A stretch of DNA of 64,000 bases from assembly GCF_020742345.1 (NCBI RefSeq), contig NZ_DYXC01000072.1, positions 124,001-188,000 on the forward strand, in the 5' to 3' direction. Made by a program: the position numbers and the translations under genes. Source of the stretch: Enteractinococcus helveticum (GTDB lineage Bacteria; Actinomycetota; Actinomycetes; Actinomycetales; Micrococcaceae). Below the pieces are notes generated by a model. It was given only the letters and a program-made list of their open reading frames with translations, ran no database searches and was not told the DNA's origin. Positions 16,774 through 25,991 of the stretch are shown piece by piece (position 1 is the first letter of the stretch; each line of letters opens with the position of its first letter).

Positions 16774-18000
16774 ATGGAAGCCAAGCAATTGCTAGAACTG
16801 GAAGTCCGTGAGCTGATTCGTTCTCGTGGTATCGATCCCACTGGGCAGCCTGACGAAGTACGCGCACTCGTTGCGTCGGCGACCGCAGACTACGATGCGC
16901 GCAGCCTGCAGTCTCAACTCCCGGTTCTAAATGATTTAGATTCAACGCAACAAGCGGTCTTTGATGCTGTAGCAGGATTTGGTCCACTTCAGCCCTTGCT
17001 TGACGATCCCGAGGTAGAGGAATTGTGGATCAATACGCCGTCACAAATATTTTGTGCGCGCAATGGAGTTACCGAACTAACTAATATTTCTTTAACTTCA
17101 CAGCAAGTGGCCGATCTTGTAGAAAAGATGCTCAAGACTAGCGGGAGACGGCTTGACCTGTCTACGCCCTTCGTTGATGCCGCATTACCGGATGGTTCAC
17201 GGCTCCACGTTGTCATCCCAGATATCACAGCCAAACACTGGGCAGTAAACATTCGAAAATTTGTGGTTCGAGCGCATCGATTATCGGACCTCGTGCGTAA
17301 GCGAAGTCTGACCTCCCAGGCCGCAGCATTTCTTGACGCTGCCGTCAGCGCTGGTCTCAACATCCTGGTATCTGGAGCAACGCAGGCCGGCAAAACCACC
17401 ATGCTCAATTGCCTTTCTGCATCGATAGGCCCACGAGAACGAATCATTACTGTCGAGGAGATCTTTGAACTCAAGGTGCCGCAGAGAGACGTAGTCAATA
17501 TGCAGTGCCGGCAGCCTAACCTCGAAGGGGTCGGGGAGATTTCATTGCGACGGCTAGTGAAAGAAGCTTTGCGTATGAGGCCCGATCGCATCATCGTTGG
17601 CGAAGTCCGTGAGGCTGAGGCGCTCGATATGCTCGTGGCGTTAAATGCGGGTCTTGCTGGCATGTGCAGCGTGCATGCCAATTCTGCCCATGACGCATTA
17701 GCGAAAATTTGTACCTTGCCACTGCTGGCTGGAGAAAACATTAGCAGGGAATTTGTTACGCCGACCGTGGCCAGTTGTTTTGATCTTGTCGTGCATTGCA
17801 CTCGCAGTCATGATGGACACAGGTATGTATCTGAGATTCTGGCGGTTGGTAACCGTGTGGAGAACGGAATCATAGAATCCACCTCGGTCTTCCGCCCAGT
17901 AGACGGCGAACTGAAGTTGAACCATACAGGTTTGATGGAGAACCCGAAATTCGCCGCTGCCGGCGTAGACATTCGCACTGTCATTGGTGAAGTCGCATGA
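16774..18000 (+). CDS. cpaF: Tad secretion ATPase CpaF/TadA
   Basis: A 408-residue type II/IV secretion ATPase that powers assembly of Tad (Flp) pili at the inner face of the membrane. Visible motifs are the Walker A loop GATQAGKTT (about residues 199-207), the Asp box (RERIITVEEIFELKVP), Walker B (ALRMRPDRIIVGEVREAEA) and the His box (AGMCSVHANSAHDAL). The N-terminal helical region (1-60) is typical of CpaF. ACGGAG precedes the ATG. It opens an operon cpaF-tadB-tadC-pilin-tadE-tadE-tadG and overlaps tadB by 4 bases. Confidence 0.93.
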   Translation: MEAKQLLELEVRELIRSRGIDPTGQPDEVRALVASATADYDARSLQSQLPVLNDLDSTQQAVFDAVAGFGPLQPLLDDPEVEELWINTPSQIFCARNGVTELTNISLTSQQVADLVEKMLKTSGRRLDLSTPFVDAALPDGSRLHVVIPDITAKHWAVNIRKFVVRAHRLSDLVRKRSLTSQAAAFLDAAVSAGLNILVSGATQAGKTTMLNCLSASIGPRERIITVEEIFELKVPQRDVVNMQCRQPNLEGVGEISLRRLVKEALRMRPDRIIVGEVREAEALDMLVALNAGLAGMCSVHANSAHDALAKICTLPLLAGENISREFVTPTVASCFDLVVHCTRSHDGHRYVSEILAVGNRVENGIIESTSVFRPVDGELKLNHTGLMENPKFAAAGVDIRTVIGEVA

Positions 18001-18845
18001 GTGTCGTTATGGGGCTTCTGCTCGGAGCAGGATTACTGATGATCTGGTGGTCATTTTGGCCACAGCCCATCAAATCTAAGAATCGACCTCCGTCAAAGGC
18101 GCATCAACTCATTGCCCAGTCAGGAATAGATCGTCTAACGGTTCCTGGCGTCGTGATGCTATCTGTTGTGCTCGCCTTGGTAGTTTTTGTGAGTCTCTCT
18201 GCTCTTACCGGAGCAGTTCCGATCGGTCTTTGTTTTGCACTATTTGCTGCCGTGGCTCCATGGGCGGTACTGAGATGGCAAGCTAGTCGACGACAAACTG
18301 CGTTACGCGAGATCTGGCCCGATGCCATCGACAACCTCCGTTCAGCCGTACGAGCAGGCTTGACTTTGCCCGAAGCCCTAACTCAGTTAGCTGATCGTGG
18401 GCCCGAAGAGCTTCGTGATGCGTTTAAAGAATTCGCCGCGGATTATCGAGCTGGAGCACGATTTACAGATGCTCTTGATCGGCTCAAGCATTCCTTAGCA
18501 GATCCAACTGCTGACCGGTTAATCGCCTCCCTTAAGGTGACCCGCGAGGTCGGTGGTGCAGATATCGGTCGCTTGCTTGAAACGTTGTCTGATTTTTTGC
18601 GTGACGATGCACGAACCCGAGCGGAACTCGAAGCGAGACAATCCTGGACCATTAACGGAGCACGGTTGGCTGTAGTGGCACCCTGGTTAGTTCTCCTGCT
18701 GCTGGCTACTCAGCCTGAGGCCGCAGCAGCCTACCAATCTGTGAGTGGGTTAGTGATCTTATTAGGTGGGGTGGGTGTTTCAGTCGTGTGCTACCAACTG
18801 ATGCTGAAAATCGGTTCCCTGCCCGCCGAGCGGAGAGTCCTATGA
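17997..18845 (+). CDS. tadB: Tad inner-membrane protein TadB
   Basis: A 282-residue protein with the type II secretion GspF-like domain in the second half (ALREIWPDAIDNLRSAVRAG; then AALKVTREVGG-like text read as IASLKVTREVGGADIGRLLE). Membrane helices lie at about 3-20, 48-68, 72-92 and at the C-terminus (two, about 218-238 and 248-268). TadB and TadC form the membrane platform on which CpaF acts. It begins within the cpaF stop and its own stop overlaps the tadC start, so translation is coupled. Confidence 0.88.
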   Translation: MSVVMGLLLGAGLLMIWWSFWPQPIKSKNRPPSKAHQLIAQSGIDRLTVPGVVMLSVVLALVVFVSLSALTGAVPIGLCFALFAAVAPWAVLRWQASRRQTALREIWPDAIDNLRSAVRAGLTLPEALTQLADRGPEELRDAFKEFAADYRAGARFTDALDRLKHSLADPTADRLIASLKVTREVGGADIGRLLETLSDFLRDDARTRAELEARQSWTINGARLAVVAPWLVLLLLATQPEAAAAYQSVSGLVILLGGVGVSVVCYQLMLKIGSLPAERRVL

Positions 18846-19774
18846 CCGTTTCAATGTGGATAGCCGTCGGGCTGGCAATTGCAGGGGCCATCGGGATCAC
18901 GATGTTGCTATCGGTAGGTATCCGGTTTAACAAGCCGAGTTTGGCACAACGAGTCGCTCCCCAGATGCGCGGATACTCGACTGCAGAAAAAACTGAACAG
19001 ACCACCCTTACGATGTTCGGTACGTTGTCGATCATTAGCGCTCCTTTGGTGCAGGCAGGAGTTGACCAGCTCAATAGGCTGAACCTAGGTAATGCGCAGC
19101 TTGCCGCGCGATTAGCACAAGCCGGCTCTCGCCTTACCGTGGCAGACTACCGAGCTCAACAATTAATCATGGCTGTCGGAGCAGCAGTGCTGGCCACCTC
19201 CGGTTGCATTTGGGCAGCGCTCAATCACTCTTTGAACCCAATCATTGGACTTATTGTCGTCACAGTTGCCACTGTGATCGCATTTTTTGCTCGGGATAAT
19301 CTCTTGACCGCCCAAATTAACCGACGACGGACTAAGATTCTTGCGGAATTTCCGACTGTTGCCGAACTATTGGCCTTGTCCGTGGCGGCAGGAGATTCGG
19401 CACATAGTGCGCTTGAACGGGTTGCCACCACTGCTCACGGAGAACTCGCCTATGAGTTCACTCTGGTGATAACCGACATACGCTCTGGTGATAGCCTGAC
19501 CACTGCGCTCCAGTCGTGCTCAACTCGTTTGAAGCTTCATCCGGTGGAGCGGTTTATCACGGGCTTGACTGTTGCACACGAACGAGGAACACCCCTTGCA
19601 ACGGTGCTGTATGCACAGGCACGAGACGTTCGTGAACTTACCAAACGCGAACTACTCGAGCTCGCTGGCAAAAAAGAGATCTCGATGCTCGTCCCATTAA
19701 TATTCGGTATTTTACCGCTGACCGTGGTTTTCGCAATCTTCCCCGGACTCTCATTACTCAACATCGGACTGTAA
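18842..19774 (+). CDS. tadC: Tad inner-membrane protein TadC
   Basis: A 310-residue GspF-like membrane protein, paired with TadB. The chosen ATG (18842) forms an ATGA overlap with the tadB stop; the frame runs 18 codons further upstream, but that would overlap tadB deeply. It has an N-terminal helix (about 5-25), two further helices (about 105-150) and two C-terminal helices (about 275-305). The family segment ILAEFPTVAELLALSVAAGD and ALERVATTAHGELAYEF is present. Confidence 0.88.
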   Translation: MTVSMWIAVGLAIAGAIGITMLLSVGIRFNKPSLAQRVAPQMRGYSTAEKTEQTTLTMFGTLSIISAPLVQAGVDQLNRLNLGNAQLAARLAQAGSRLTVADYRAQQLIMAVGAAVLATSGCIWAALNHSLNPIIGLIVVTVATVIAFFARDNLLTAQINRRRTKILAEFPTVAELLALSVAAGDSAHSALERVATTAHGELAYEFTLVITDIRSGDSLTTALQSCSTRLKLHPVERFITGLTVAHERGTPLATVLYAQARDVRELTKRELLELAGKKEISMLVPLIFGILPLTVVFAIFPGLSLLNIGL

Positions 19775-19792
19775 TTTCGAAAGGGATTCACT

Positions 19793-19981
19793 ATGCGCCT
19801 ATTTTATCGCCTTGTGACGTACTTCAAGATCGATTCTATCTCTGACGAGCGTGGGGATGTCCCCGGATGGGTCATGATCACCCTCATGTCGGCTATTTTG
19901 GTGGCAGGGTTACTGGCGCTCGCAGGACCTGCACTCAATGGGTTGTTTGAACAAGCGATTGCGCGTGTTTCAGGGTCCTAG
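19793..19981 (+). CDS. Flp-like pilin subunit
   Basis: A 62-residue protein with a hydrophilic leader (1-24), the segment ERGDVPGWV and one hydrophobic helix (about 28-46, MITLMSAILVAGLLALAG). Position and architecture mark it as the major pilin candidate of the Tad operon. Unlike classical Flp pilins it lacks the Gly/xxxx-Glu-Tyr processing site; the RGDVPGWV form is seen in related actinobacterial Tad loci. AAAGGGA precedes the ATG. No prepilin peptidase gene (TadV-like) is in the window. Confidence 0.78.
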   Translation: MRLFYRLVTYFKIDSISDERGDVPGWVMITLMSAILVAGLLALAGPALNGLFEQAIARVSGS

Positions 19982-19982
19982 A

Positions 19983-20357
19983 GTGAGCTCTCCTAAAGAA
20001 TCTGGCGCGATCGTAGCTGAATCAGCGATGATCATCGCTCTGGTGACTTTACTCTGTGGGACTATTTTGCAGCTTGGCGTTATCATCCATACCAGAAACA
20101 CTATGATCGACGCAGCGTCTGCTGGAGCGCGTTATGCTGCGCTGGCAGATCGTAATCTATCTGATGGACAAAAACGAACTGCTGCACTGCTTACTAGTAG
20201 TATCCCGAATGCAGAATCAGCAATCGTAACCATCGCGCGGGCGAGCCAAGGCGATCTCATCACAGTAACTGTGACACATCAGCTTCCCCTACTGGGATTC
20301 ATCACCGCTCCCATCCCACTGTCAGCGACGGCACAAGCTTATGATCTCACCCCGTAG
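19983..20357 (+). CDS. TadE-like pseudopilin 1
   Basis: A 124-residue protein starting at GTG 19983, one base after the pilin stop; an in-frame ATG at 19938 lies inside the pilin gene and is unlikely. The N-terminus ESGAIVAESAMIIALVTLLC is the TadE signature: a short leader, a conserved Glu and a membrane helix (about 9-31). A periplasmic-type domain follows with NTMIDAASAGARYAAL. TadE-family minor pilins help pilus assembly. No clear ribosome site is present, so coupling with the upstream gene is likely. Confidence 0.8.
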   Translation: MSSPKESGAIVAESAMIIALVTLLCGTILQLGVIIHTRNTMIDAASAGARYAALADRNLSDGQKRTAALLTSSIPNAESAIVTIARASQGDLITVTVTHQLPLLGFITAPIPLSATAQAYDLTP

Positions 20358-20766
20358 CGATGAAGGGTCGGCCACAGTTGAGTTCATCGGCTTGTCGATC
20401 ATCTTGCTGATCCCAGCAATATATTTGCTTCTGACCATCTCACAGCTTCAAGCGGCAGGATATGCCGCTGTAGCTGCGGCGGACCAGGCTGCAAAAACTG
20501 TGGGCTTTTCCGAGGATGCAGCACAGGCTGAAACGCGTGCGGTCCGCACTGTCCAGTTAACCGCGGCAGATTTTCAACTGGATCCACACGCCACGAGCAC
20601 GACTATTCACTGCAGCAACTCCGAATGCACGGACCCTGGAACCCAGATACAAGTTCATGTATCGATCGATGTGGTTTTGCCACTAGTTCCTACTTTCCTA
20701 GGAAACCCCACCCGTATTGCCACGATGCATGCTACCGGGTATCACGTGATTGGAGACTTTGAATGA
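20341..20766 (+). CDS. TadE-like pseudopilin 2
   Basis: A 141-residue protein whose ATG lies 17 bases inside the preceding gene. The N-terminus EGSATVEFIGLSIILLIPAI has the TadE-type Glu followed by a membrane helix (about 10-32). The rest is an extracellular domain with two cysteines (CSNSEC) that could form a disulfide bond. It is probably a minor pilin of the Tad system. It overlaps the next gene by 4 bases (ATGA). Confidence 0.8.
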   Translation: MISPRSDEGSATVEFIGLSIILLIPAIYLLLTISQLQAAGYAAVAAADQAAKTVGFSEDAAQAETRAVRTVQLTAADFQLDPHATSTTIHCSNSECTDPGTQIQVHVSIDVVLPLVPTFLGNPTRIATMHATGYHVIGDFE

Positions 20767-21194
20767 CCCCTCAATGCCAACGTGATGACGGCCAAACGTC
20801 CATATTCGTCATCGGTGCCACGGTCATCATCTTGCTCTTTGCCTTGACCATCGCAGCAATCATGTCCGTAACCTTGCAGCATCGCAAGTTATTATCGCTC
20901 GCGGATTCTGCTGCTCAAAGTGCTGCTACAGCTTTTACGGTTGCCAATTCGGAATCATTTAGCCTGACGATTACGCCAGACACAGCAACGAATCAGGTCA
21001 ACCAACACCTCAGCAATGTCGACGCCGCAGACAGGTTCCCGAACCTTCGAGTAGACCGGGTCCTTGTTACCGGCGATACGACGGTCTCGGTACAGTTGTC
21101 AGCGACTGCACACCCGCCTGTTGTCAGTTGGGTTCTGCCCGCCGGCGTCGTCGTGACGGCCGAAGGCACCGCACGCACACAGCTTACGCAATGA
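20763..21194 (+). CDS. TadE/TadG-like pilus assembly protein
   Basis: A 143-residue protein with N-terminal DDGQTSIFVIGATVIILLFA, one membrane helix (about 14-37), then LQHRKLLSLADSAAQSAATAF, the pattern of the Rv3654c-type TadE/G family in actinobacteria. It is the last gene of the Tad operon and overlaps its neighbour by 4 bases. No intrinsic terminator is visible in the 47 bases before prfB. Confidence 0.8.
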   Translation: MTPQCQRDDGQTSIFVIGATVIILLFALTIAAIMSVTLQHRKLLSLADSAAQSAATAFTVANSESFSLTITPDTATNQVNQHLSNVDAADRFPNLRVDRVLVTGDTTVSVQLSATAHPPVVSWVLPAGVVVTAEGTARTQLTQ

Positions 21195-21241
21195 CTCGGC
21201 GTTTATGACCTGACCCCCATTTCGCGTATCCTTGAAGAATA

Positions 21242-22351
21242 ATGGCTGATATTGACTTTTCCGCAGAAATCGCAGACCTGCGTCACACCTACGAATCTAT
21301 CGAGGCGGTATCTGACGTCGAACAGATCCGTGCCGACATCGCTGAGCTGTCCGAACAAGCCAGCGCACCGAATCTCTGGGACGATCCGAGTATCGGACAG
21401 CAGGTTACTTCTGCGCTGTCACGAAAAGAAAATGAGCTAGAACGTCTCACGTCCTTGGCCGCACGGATTGATGATCTAGAAGTCATGATTGAGCTGGCCG
21501 AAGAGGCACACGACACTGATCTCTATGCGGAAGCCAATACGGAACTGGCCAGTATTAAAAAAGCCCTGGGCCAATTGGAAACCGTTACTTTGCTCAGTGG
21601 TGAATATGATGAACGCGAAGCGGTTGTCAGTATTCGTGCTGGAGCAGGAGGGGTCGATGCATCGGATTTCACCCAGATGCTGCTTCGGATGTATCTGCGT
21701 TGGGCCGAGCACAACGGATACCCCACCAAAGTCATGGACACTTCCTACGCGGAAGAGGCAGGGCTAAAATCGGCGACCTTTGAAGTCAACGCCCCATATG
21801 CATACGGTACGTTATCCGTTGAAGCTGGCACCCACCGTCTGGTGCGCATCTCACCATTTGATAACCAAGGACGACGTCATACGTCCTTTGCGGCGGTAGA
21901 AGTGGTGCCACTTATCGAATCGGATGACTCTATTGAGATTCCGGATACTGAGTTGCGAGTCGATGTGTTCCGCTCTTCGGGTCCCGGCGGCCAGCACGTC
22001 AACACAACTGACTCTGCCGTCCGATTGACTCACCTCCCAACGGGTATTGTTGTTTCGATGCAGAACGAAAAATCCCAGATCCAAAACCGCGCTGCGGCCA
22101 TGCGGGTTTTGAAATCGCGGCTCTTGCTGTTGCGCAAAGAGGAAGAAGAAGCCAAAAAGAAAGAACTGGCCGGCGATGTCAAAGCCTCCTGGGGCGATCA
22201 GATGCGCTCCTATGTGCTCAATCCTTATCAGATGGTCAAAGACTTACGGACCAACCATGAAGAAGGCAACCCGGACAAAGTCTTCAATGGTGAGATTAAC
22301 GAGTTCATCGAAGCCGGGGTGCGTTGGCGCGCCGAAGGTCGCCACGAGTAG
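21242..22351 (+). CDS. prfB: Peptide chain release factor 2
   Basis: A 369-residue RF2, which recognises UGA and UAA stops. It carries AGAGGVDASDF in the N-domain, the codon-recognition region (SPFDNQGRRHTSF) and the catalytic GGQ loop (GPGGQHVNT, about residue 248). The frame is uninterrupted: the programmed +1 frameshift of many prfB genes is absent, as usual in actinobacteria. TATCCT (21227-21232) is a possible -10 element ending 9 bases before the ATG, so the message may have almost no leader; GAAGAA is only a poor ribosome site. Confidence 0.96.
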   Translation: MADIDFSAEIADLRHTYESIEAVSDVEQIRADIAELSEQASAPNLWDDPSIGQQVTSALSRKENELERLTSLAARIDDLEVMIELAEEAHDTDLYAEANTELASIKKALGQLETVTLLSGEYDEREAVVSIRAGAGGVDASDFTQMLLRMYLRWAEHNGYPTKVMDTSYAEEAGLKSATFEVNAPYAYGTLSVEAGTHRLVRISPFDNQGRRHTSFAAVEVVPLIESDDSIEIPDTELRVDVFRSSGPGGQHVNTTDSAVRLTHLPTGIVVSMQNEKSQIQNRAAAMRVLKSRLLLLRKEEEEAKKKELAGDVKASWGDQMRSYVLNPYQMVKDLRTNHEEGNPDKVFNGEINEFIEAGVRWRAEGRHE

Positions 22352-22398
22352 CCGCTGAACCTAGCCAACCTCGCTGCAGGGGTGCAACACTAGAGGAC

Positions 22399-22860
22399 AT
22401 GACTGAACAACGCATTGTGAAAGCCACACGGACGATTAATGCGCCCGCTGCAACCATATTCGAACTCATCGCTGATCCTGCTCGACAACCAGAATGGGAC
22501 GGCAACGATAATCTTGCACAGGCCCCAGCAGGGCAGCGAATCACTGCGGTAGATCAACAATTCACGATGGCCTTGACCAACGGTGAAAGCCGCACCAATC
22601 ACGTGATTGAGTTCGATGAGGGCCGACGCATTGCCTGGAAACCAGCGCCCACTGGCCAAGAACCTCGTGGGCATATCTTTCGGTGGGAACTGCGTCCGAT
22701 CGATGACAATAGCACCGAGGTGACTCACACTTACGACTGGACACAACTAACTGACGAAACACGTTTTGCACGGGCTCGCTCTTATACCGAGGACGCCCTG
22801 ATGAACTCAGTGAATCGGCTATCGTTAAAAGCCGAAAACCAGCGTTATACAACTGACTAG
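22399..22860 (+). CDS. SRPBCC (START-like) family protein
   Basis: A 153-residue protein of the SRPBCC/polyketide-cyclase-like fold: ATRTINAPAATIFELIADPA at the N-terminus, PEWDGND, and C-terminal helix ARSYTEDALMNSVNRLSLKA. Such proteins bind hydrophobic ligands; the ligand cannot be read here. The ATG at 22399 follows GAGGAC; the frame extends 25 codons upstream into the prfB end without family resemblance. It lies 47 bases after prfB. Confidence 0.82.
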   Translation: MTEQRIVKATRTINAPAATIFELIADPARQPEWDGNDNLAQAPAGQRITAVDQQFTMALTNGESRTNHVIEFDEGRRIAWKPAPTGQEPRGHIFRWELRPIDDNSTEVTHTYDWTQLTDETRFARARSYTEDALMNSVNRLSLKAENQRYTTD

Positions 22861-22919
22861 TTTTAGCCCCTTGTGCGATAGAATAAGTTAGACAACAGGC
22901 CAAAATCTTAGGAGTCACG

Positions 22920-24113
22920 TTGTCTACAACTTCACCACGCGATGCTGTGCTCGTCGGTGGGTCGCGCACACCCTTCGGGCGCTTACTTGGATCTCTGAAG
23001 AGTTACTCAGCCATCGATCTGGGGGCGCACGCAATAACCGGTGCACTGCAGGACGCCGGCGTGGGTGCCGAAGCGGTGGATACAGTGATCATGGGGCAGG
23101 TTATCCAGGCCGGCTGCGGCCAGAACCCAGGCCGTCAAGCCGCACTCCAGGCAGGCGTCGGACGTGATGTGCACGGTATAACCATCAACAAGGTCTGCCT
23201 TTCGGGAGCAACAGCGATCATCGATGCGGCCCGCATGATTGCTCTTGGTGATGCTGATGTTGTAATCGCTGGGGGACAAGAGTCCATGACCAACGCCCCG
23301 CATCTGATCCCTGGATCGCGCGGTGGGCATAAATATGGGCCCGTCACGATGCTCGACGCTACCGATCACGATTCGCTAACCGACCAGGACAGTCAGGTTT
23401 CGATGGGCCTTCTGACCGAGCAAGGGAACGTTACACATAAGCTCGATCGACTAAGTCAGGACTACGTTGCAGCACGGTCACATCAACGTGCAGCCGAGGG
23501 CGTTGCCGCGCGTGCAGAAGAGATCCGGCCGGTCGAAATTCCACAGCGTCGCGGGGAACCGATCGTATTTGATCGTGACGAAGGAATTCGCGACGGTACC
23601 ACGACAGAAACGCTGGCCAAACTTCCGGCAGCTTTTGCTGAAGACGGCAGTGTAACGGCAGGAAACTCTTCGCAAATATCGGACGGCGCAGCAGCAGTTG
23701 TCGTAGTGGCAAGACAATATGCTCAAAAATACGGACTCAACATCTTGGCGACTGTAGCAGGCTACGGTCAAGTCGCTGGTCCACGCAATGCGCAGCTGCA
23801 CTCACAACCCGCCAATGCGGTGCAGGCCGCCATCAAGCGTTCCGGCTGGCAGATTTCCGATCTGGACTTTCTGGAGATTAACGAAGCTTTCGGTGCCGTC
23901 GTCGTGCAATCTCTTAAAGAGCTCGACGATTATCCGCTGGAACAGACCAATCTCTATGGTGGTGCTATTGCGCTGGGTCACCCGGTTGGCGCATCCGGTG
24001 CTCGATTGACGCTGACTGCCGCAAAAGAACTTGGCCGACGCGGTGGTGGTAGAGCAGCTATTGCACTGTGTGGCGGCGGTGGCCAGGGAGAAGCCATCTT
24101 GCTTGAACGATAA
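22920..24113 (+). CDS. Acetyl-CoA C-acyltransferase (thiolase)
   Basis: A 397-residue thiolase of normal length. The nucleophilic cysteine is Cys93 in NKVCLSGATAIIDAARMIAL. The other active-site blocks are EINEAFGAVVVQSL, GGAIALGHPVGASGARL and the C-terminal CGGGGQGEAI. It forms or cleaves acetoacetyl-CoA or 3-ketoacyl-CoA; biosynthetic or beta-oxidation use cannot be told from sequence. The start is TTG at 22920 with TAGGAG 6-7 bases upstream. A -10-like TAGAAT lies at 22879-22884. A large hairpin terminator follows. Confidence 0.92.
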   Translation: MSTTSPRDAVLVGGSRTPFGRLLGSLKSYSAIDLGAHAITGALQDAGVGAEAVDTVIMGQVIQAGCGQNPGRQAALQAGVGRDVHGITINKVCLSGATAIIDAARMIALGDADVVIAGGQESMTNAPHLIPGSRGGHKYGPVTMLDATDHDSLTDQDSQVSMGLLTEQGNVTHKLDRLSQDYVAARSHQRAAEGVAARAEEIRPVEIPQRRGEPIVFDRDEGIRDGTTTETLAKLPAAFAEDGSVTAGNSSQISDGAAAVVVVARQYAQKYGLNILATVAGYGQVAGPRNAQLHSQPANAVQAAIKRSGWQISDLDFLEINEAFGAVVVQSLKELDDYPLEQTNLYGGAIALGHPVGASGARLTLTAAKELGRRGGGRAAIALCGGGGQGEAILLER

Positions 24114-24137
24114 AACATAAATTTCAACACACCCCCG

Positions 24138-24204
24138 GCACCAGCCCCAAGATCCCACGGATGTTATCCAACCGTGATTATTCTTGGTAGTGCTGGTGCT
24201 TTTT
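24138..24204 (+). terminator. Three-tier terminator after thiolase
   Basis: GCACCAGC (24138-24145) pairs with GCTGGTGC (24192-24199); inside it CAAGA (24148-24152) pairs with TCTTG (24182-24186), and CACGG (24156-24160) with CCGTG (24172-24176). Five T follow (24200-24204). It separates the thiolase gene from ftsE. Confidence 0.8.
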
Positions 24205-24262
24205 GCTTCCCCGACAAGACCAAGCGCCGGTGGATCGTGCGACGATTCGGTCGAGGAAAAAG

Positions 24263-24997
24263 ATGATCCGATTCGAAGATGTAACGAAGGTCTATGACAC
24301 GACCTCGCGTCCTGCATTGGACAGTGTGACGACCGAAATTATCCGAGGCGAATTTGTATTTCTGGTAGGGCCTTCGGGATCCGGAAAATCCACCTTTATT
24401 CGATTGGTGCAACGTGAAGAAAAAGCATCTTCCGGGACCGTCTATGTTTCTGGTCGCGACGTTGCGCGGCTATCGTCGTGGAGAGTGCCTCACCTACGCC
24501 GCGATCTCGGGGTAGTCTTCCAAGACTTCCGTTTGTTACCCAACAAAACTGTATTTGCAAACGTAGCGTTTGCAATGCAAGTACTGGGTAAACGTCGCAG
24601 CTTAATTCATCAGACAGTGCCCGAAGTACTAGAAACCGTGGGATTGCACGATAAAGCACACCGTTTCCCACATGAACTATCGGGTGGTGAGCAACAGCGC
24701 GTGGCGATTGCCCGCGCCGTCGTCAATAAACCAGCCATCCTATTGGCCGATGAGCCTACCGGGAACCTCGATCCAGAAACCTCCTGGGGAATCATGGAAG
24801 TACTCGATACGATTCATCAGAACGGAACAACCGTGGTCATGGCAACTCATGATCACGAAATTGTCAATACAATGCGACGGCGGGTTGTTGAGCTCGATGC
24901 CGGCAAGATCGTCCGCGATGAAGCCGAAGGTGGCTATCAGCCCGCAGATAACACCGTGCAGCTTCAATCTCGACTGAGAAAGACCGAGGTGAAATAG
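24263..24997 (+). CDS. ftsE: Cell division ATP-binding protein FtsE
   Basis: A 244-residue ABC ATPase. Walker A GPSGSGKST (about 36-44), signature LSGGEQQRVAIARA, Walker B ILLADEPTGNLD and the switch His (MATHDHEIV) are all intact. FtsE with FtsX forms a membrane complex that, on ATP hydrolysis, activates cell-wall hydrolases at the septum. The ATG (24263) has GAGGAAA upstream; the frame extends 20 codons further without family resemblance. It overlaps ftsX by one base, and the M23 hydrolase after ftsX is the likely client. Confidence 0.95.
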   Translation: MIRFEDVTKVYDTTSRPALDSVTTEIIRGEFVFLVGPSGSGKSTFIRLVQREEKASSGTVYVSGRDVARLSSWRVPHLRRDLGVVFQDFRLLPNKTVFANVAFAMQVLGKRRSLIHQTVPEVLETVGLHDKAHRFPHELSGGEQQRVAIARAVVNKPAILLADEPTGNLDPETSWGIMEVLDTIHQNGTTVVMATHDHEIVNTMRRRVVELDAGKIVRDEAEGGYQPADNTVQLQSRLRKTEVK

Positions 24998-25911
24998 TGC
25001 GGTTCGCGTTCATCCTGTCGGAGACGTTCTCCGGCATTCGCCGGAACCTATCCATGGTCATCTCGGTTGTCCTCGTGACATTTATCTCTTTGACTTTCGT
25101 GGGCTCTGCAGGTTTGCTGCAGATGCAGATTAACCAGATGAAAGGTTACTGGTACGACCGGGTTGAAGTCGCAATGTTTTTGTGTACCGACACCTCGACT
25201 GCAGCTAGCTGCGCCGGTGGGGGAGTCACCGATGCCCAGCGTGACGCCATCGAAGCCCAACTTGAATCACCACAAGCCGCTGCCTATGTGGAAAGTTATG
25301 AGTACGAATCCCAGGAACAAGCCCTGGAATTGTTTCAGCAGCAGTATGCCAACCTGGATATGGCCGATAGCGTCACCGCCGACCAGCTACCAGAATCATT
25401 TAGAGTCTCGCTGGTTGATCCAGAACAGTATGAAGTCGTCAATGAAATGTTCTCCGGTATGGCAGGTGTCGAAGTTGTCTCCGACCAGCGAGAACTCTTA
25501 GAGTCGCTCTTTTCTTTGATGAATATCGCATCGGTGATCGCCATTGCCTTGGCCGTCATCATGCTCATTACTGCCATCTTGCTGATAGCCACCACCATTC
25601 GACTCTCTGCCTTCTCGCGCCGGCGCGAAACGGGTATCATGCGTCTGGTGGGTGCTTCCAAGACAATGATCCAGCTACCGTTTTTGGCTGAGGGAGTGGT
25701 CGCGGCTCTGCTTGGCGCAGCACTTGCTTCGATCACAACGTGGGCTATTGCTAAATTCTTTATTGCCGACTGGTTGGCTAGCCAGTATCCGCAAACTGGA
25801 TTCATTTCTTCGACCGAAGCGTTATGGCTTGTGCCGCTGCTGTTCTTGATTGCACTAGTACTTGCTGCCGCATCGTCCATGTTGACGCTTCGACGCTACC
25901 TGAAAGTGTAG
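24997..25911 (+). CDS. ftsX: Cell division protein FtsX
   Basis: A 304-residue membrane protein with the FtsX layout: N-terminal helix (about 20-45), a large extracellular domain (about 50-170) with two cysteines (Cys62 and Cys70 region, CTDTSTAASCAGGG), and three helices in the C-terminal FtsX permease domain (about 175-300). GTG start overlapping the ftsE stop. FtsX transmits the ATPase cycle of FtsE to extracellular hydrolases. The disulfide-capable extracellular loop is typical of actinobacterial FtsX. Confidence 0.94.
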   Translation: MRFAFILSETFSGIRRNLSMVISVVLVTFISLTFVGSAGLLQMQINQMKGYWYDRVEVAMFLCTDTSTAASCAGGGVTDAQRDAIEAQLESPQAAAYVESYEYESQEQALELFQQQYANLDMADSVTADQLPESFRVSLVDPEQYEVVNEMFSGMAGVEVVSDQRELLESLFSLMNIASVIAIALAVIMLITAILLIATTIRLSAFSRRRETGIMRLVGASKTMIQLPFLAEGVVAALLGAALASITTWAIAKFFIADWLASQYPQTGFISSTEALWLVPLLFLIALVLAAASSMLTLRRYLKV

Positions 25912-25991
25912 TAATTGAGTAATGTTAGTGACCGGGCCACCCTCAAATTATCCAACACGATATTTGGCACGTGTCTAAAGGAGACAGGAAT

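Noticed and set aside
25948..25962. TTATCCAACACGATA, found here, at 61517-61531, and as CCAACACGATA at 41752-41762, each upstream of a gene.
   Set aside because: For a 64-kb window, one or more 15-base repeats are expected by chance (about 2x10^9 position pairs against 4^15, near 10^9). Distances to the genes differ (26, 30 and 150 bases) and no -10/-35 logic is shared.
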